Shown: positions 62,254-64,000 of the stretch, piece after piece
How positions within the stretch are numbered: the stretch's first letter is position 1
Layout: every line of letters begins with the position of its first letter
Assembly: GCA_022821585.1 (NCBI GenBank)
Contig: JAJEDI010000097.1
Coordinates: 1 to 64,000 of the forward strand
Length of the DNA stretch: 64,000 nt
Reading direction: 5' to 3'
Source: Caldilineaceae bacterium
GTDB taxonomy: Bacteria; Chloroflexota; Anaerolineae; Caldilineales; Caldilineaceae
Position numbers and translations under genes: made by a program
The notes under the pieces: model-generated
What the model was told of the DNA's origin: nothing
Seen by the model: only the letters and a program-made list of their open reading frames with translations
Database searches by the model: none

Positions 62254-62807
62254 CCGTTTCCGACTCCATAGCGCTCCCGCCACTCCTCAACAGTCATCCC
62301 GTAGAAAAGCTCGTCCAGGAATCGCCCGTCCGTAAAGATCGCCCTCCGCACAGCGCCTTCGCGCACAAAACCCAGCCTCTCATGCAGGGATCGCGAATTG
62401 GTGTTTTCACTGTGCATCTGAACATTCACCTTCTGGTAGCGAAGTTCCAGAAAATAGTAGCGAAGTATGAGAAGTATTGCCGCCGCCGCATAGCCTTTGC
62501 GGCGCTGAGAGGCTTCCACGCCCAGCCCATATCTGAAGACTCCGTTTCTGGGATGGCAATTATGCGTATGAATGAATCCGACAGCGGTTCCATCAGAATC
62601 TTCGATAACCCAGTTAAACGAGTCACGTTCCAGCTTCTTCCTCGACTCCGCGGCAGCCCAATCTCGCACCTGGGATAGAGAAACAGGTGGCCAGACGAAT
62701 TCGAGATTCCGTGCCATTTCGCTGTCTTGGTTCCAGCGCCAGAATGTATCGCCGTCCTCCGGCTCCACCCCTCGAAGTCTGATCAGCTCAGTCTGCCAGT
62801 AGTTCAT
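62250..62807 (-). CDS. GNAT family N-acetyltransferase (RimJ/RimL-like)
   Basis: This acetyl-CoA-dependent acetyltransferase has 185 residues. The N-terminal LIRLRGVEPED strand, the GVEASQRRKGYAAAAI acetyl-CoA loop (Q/R-x2-G-x-G/A type) and SLHERLGFVREG are the RimJ/RimL pattern. It may acetylate a ribosomal protein N-terminus or a small amine; the substrate is not predictable. The ATG has a G-rich stretch upstream. Its stop overlaps the downstream gene start by four bases, so the two acetyltransferase-like proteins are made together. Confidence 0.9.
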   Translation of the reverse strand: MNYWQTELIRLRGVEPEDGDTFWRWNQDSEMARNLEFVWPPVSLSQVRDWAAAESRKKLERDSFNWVIEDSDGTAVGFIHTHNCHPRNGVFRYGLGVEASQRRKGYAAAAILLILRYYFLELRYQKVNVQMHSENTNSRSLHERLGFVREGAVRRAIFTDGRFLDELFYGMTVEEWRERYGVGNG

Positions 62808-63104
62808 TCAGTTGCCCCCACTTTCCTACGCAACTTGTAAGGGTCCGCATCCCAATCTGTCCACCTGACTCTATCCAATTGAGAAGACGTAGCTATCCAG
62901 CATGTGATGCCCACAAATTCAAGCCGGCAGCCAGGTTCGCTACATCCAGAAGGCCCGGGCGCAAGGCAATTGCAGTTGCCGTAATTGCCCTCGTTGTAAT
63001 CGACTGGGTCTTAGCAGATTGTGTTGCTGGGGGAGTGGTCAGGTACGGGCGGAGGTAGAGGGCATTTTCCGTGAATGGCGGCAGCATAAGCCACTAGCCC
63101 TGAA

Positions 63105-63485
63105 TCAGTTGGCTGTGGGCGGAGTCTCCGTCGCCTCATTGGGTTGGTCCGGCTCAACGACCCCTGATGGGCGCCTCGCCGGCCCTATCCCACCCATCGA
63201 ACTCTTCAACTCCGATCTGATGACCTGTACCGAGCGCACGATCCCGGCCAGCCTGCTGCTCGTCGAAATGAGGGGCGAAATGAAACTGGTGCTCACAAAC
63301 TCCGCCGAACCCTTCACAGTCCCGACAGTCTCCTGGCTGTCCTTGATCACCGGCTTCATCTCGGCACCAATCATCTTGACAAGGCGCCAGACCTGCCAGA
63401 TGAGAACAACCAGCAAGCCGTTCATGATCAGGATCTCCACGGCAACAAGTATAATAGCGATATCCCGAACTGTGGCGCTGACCAC
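63105..63485 (-). CDS. Small single-span membrane protein (126 aa)
   Basis: The 126-residue product has one strong N-terminal membrane segment (about 8-35), a helical juxtamembrane stretch and a Pro/Gly/Glu-rich disordered tail. The architecture resembles DUF948-type general-stress proteins, but the similarity is weak and I do not assign a family. The GTG start has AAAGGAG on the minus strand seven bases upstream, a strong site. It follows the small hydrophobic protein at 63573 on the same strand. Confidence 0.78.
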   Translation of the reverse strand: MVSATVRDIAIILVAVEILIMNGLLVVLIWQVWRLVKMIGAEMKPVIKDSQETVGTVKGSAEFVSTSFISPLISTSSRLAGIVRSVQVIRSELKSSMGGIGPARRPSGVVEPDQPNEATETPPTAN

Positions 63486-63572
63486 GACGCTCTCCTTTTG
63501 AAGACGGTCGAGTTGACGGTGTTCGGCTCAGCCGCAACGTAATCCGGCTGCAATGCACGGCAGGGTTGACGA

Positions 63573-63809
63573 CTAGCTTCTGGCAACTTTGACGAGAATC
63601 AAGGCAATCAGCGATGCCAGCGTCCCCTCCAGCAGGCTAAGTTGCCCAACCTGCAGGGTTTCCCACTGCAATGTCTGGCTCACCCAGTGACCCAGCACGA
63701 ATCCCATGCCGGCCGCAACCAGGTACAGTGGTAGCTCCCTCAGCGAACGGCCAGTCCACAGGTGAAAAATGCTGGCATATCCTGCGACAAGCAATGTAGC
63801 CAGCAGCAA
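63573..63809 (-). CDS. Small hydrophobic membrane protein (at least 78 aa)
   Basis: The product has three predicted membrane segments (about 1-20, 27-45 and 55-76) with short loops and no family I recognise. The first canonical start is the TTG at 63809, but no ribosome-binding site precedes it. The open frame continues 45 bases upstream to a CTG at 63854 that has an excellent site (GGAGG, complement of 63862-63866) seven bases before it, and the first membrane segment is better formed from there. The true start may therefore be the non-canonical CTG. The function is unknown. Confidence 0.7.
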   Translation of the reverse strand: MLLATLLVAGYASIFHLWTGRSLRELPLYLVAAGMGFVLGHWVSQTLQWETLQVGQLSLLEGTLASLIALILVKVARS

Positions 63810-64000
63810 TGAAGGACTGAGAAATAGCGACGTGAACGGCGTACTTGGAACCAGTCGTGCGCCTCCTCGCCCTCAGTTGACGGCGACGCGGCCGGCCGGC
63901 GTGCCCGCGGATGAAGCCAGGCAACTCCCGGAATCCGCTCTATCGATCAGCCCGCCGCCTAAGCACACAGGTCCGTCATAAAAAACCGCCCCTTGACCAG

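Overview
The window is 64 kb of GC-rich bacterial chromosome. I see no plasmid, prophage or insertion-sequence hallmark. Several traits point to the phylum Chloroflexota, probably Caldilinea/Anaerolinea-like: a bacterial mevalonate kinase, a two-PspC-domain protein, an O-antigen-ligase/TPR fusion, a DHH-CBS-CCA polymerase fusion, frequent TTG/GTG starts, and GC-rich hairpin repeats between genes. This placement is inferred from gene families; no rRNA or ribosomal-protein gene is present to confirm it.

Layout. 1-516: a degenerate repeat, then a near-consensus promoter. 517-5595: a BMP-family (nucleoside-type) ABC transporter (lipoprotein, two permeases, double ATPase), followed by a large protein of unknown function, a histone-deacetylase-like hydrolase, a small unknown protein, glycerophosphodiester phosphodiesterase and mevalonate kinase, all on + (to 10910). 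10922-16153 on -: NagA, glycogen branching enzyme and a glycogen-synthase-like glycosyltransferase. 16430-19215 on +: a CDP-alcohol phosphatidyltransferase, a small membrane protein and a PLP racemase/aldolase-fold enzyme. 19238-21118 on -: a tail-anchored protein with four cyclic-nucleotide-binding-like domains. 21746-21830 on -: tRNA-Leu(CAA) with its own promoter and terminator. 22025-24426 on +: ECF sigma factor, zinc-less anti-sigma candidate and MutM. 24508-27012 on -: a small YtxH-like protein, a PspC protein and a Gfo/Idh/MocA oxidoreductase.

27013-28568 is a 1.55-kb gene-poor stretch rich in repeats. 28569-46236 on +: a ThDP enzyme, a small unknown, a UvrD-type helicase, then a cell-envelope block (O-antigen ligase/TPR, WecA/TagO-like transferase, lipoprotein cyclophilin, VTT-domain membrane protein, and a 2070-residue alpha-2-macroglobulin whose thioester site is lost). 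46294-47882 is a convergent pair of accessory-looking genes (zinc-finger/pRiA4b-ORF3-like protein; nucleotidyltransferase-fold protein). 46998-57193 on - continues with CoaBC, an enolase-superfamily dehydratase, the DHH-CBS-CCA fusion, an 8-oxoguanine-deaminase-type amidohydrolase, a quinate-dehydrogenase-annotated family member and an alpha-oxoamine synthase. 57494-60928 on +: a YheT-like hydrolase, RmlD-like reductase and family-2 glycosyltransferase. 60988-63854 on -: two translationally coupled acetyltransferase-like genes and two small membrane proteins.

Functional themes are uptake of nucleoside-like solutes, glycogen and amino-sugar metabolism, envelope polysaccharide assembly, and oxidised-guanine handling (MutM plus an 8-oxoguanine-deaminase-type enzyme, far apart). 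I found no CRISPR array and no convincing new multi-gene defence system. The strongest less-explained signals are the hairpin repeat family with compensatory-looking arm changes, the 10-bp-phased repeats before the ThDP enzyme, the thioester-less macroglobulin, and the fused nucleotidyltransferase beside the zinc-finger gene.
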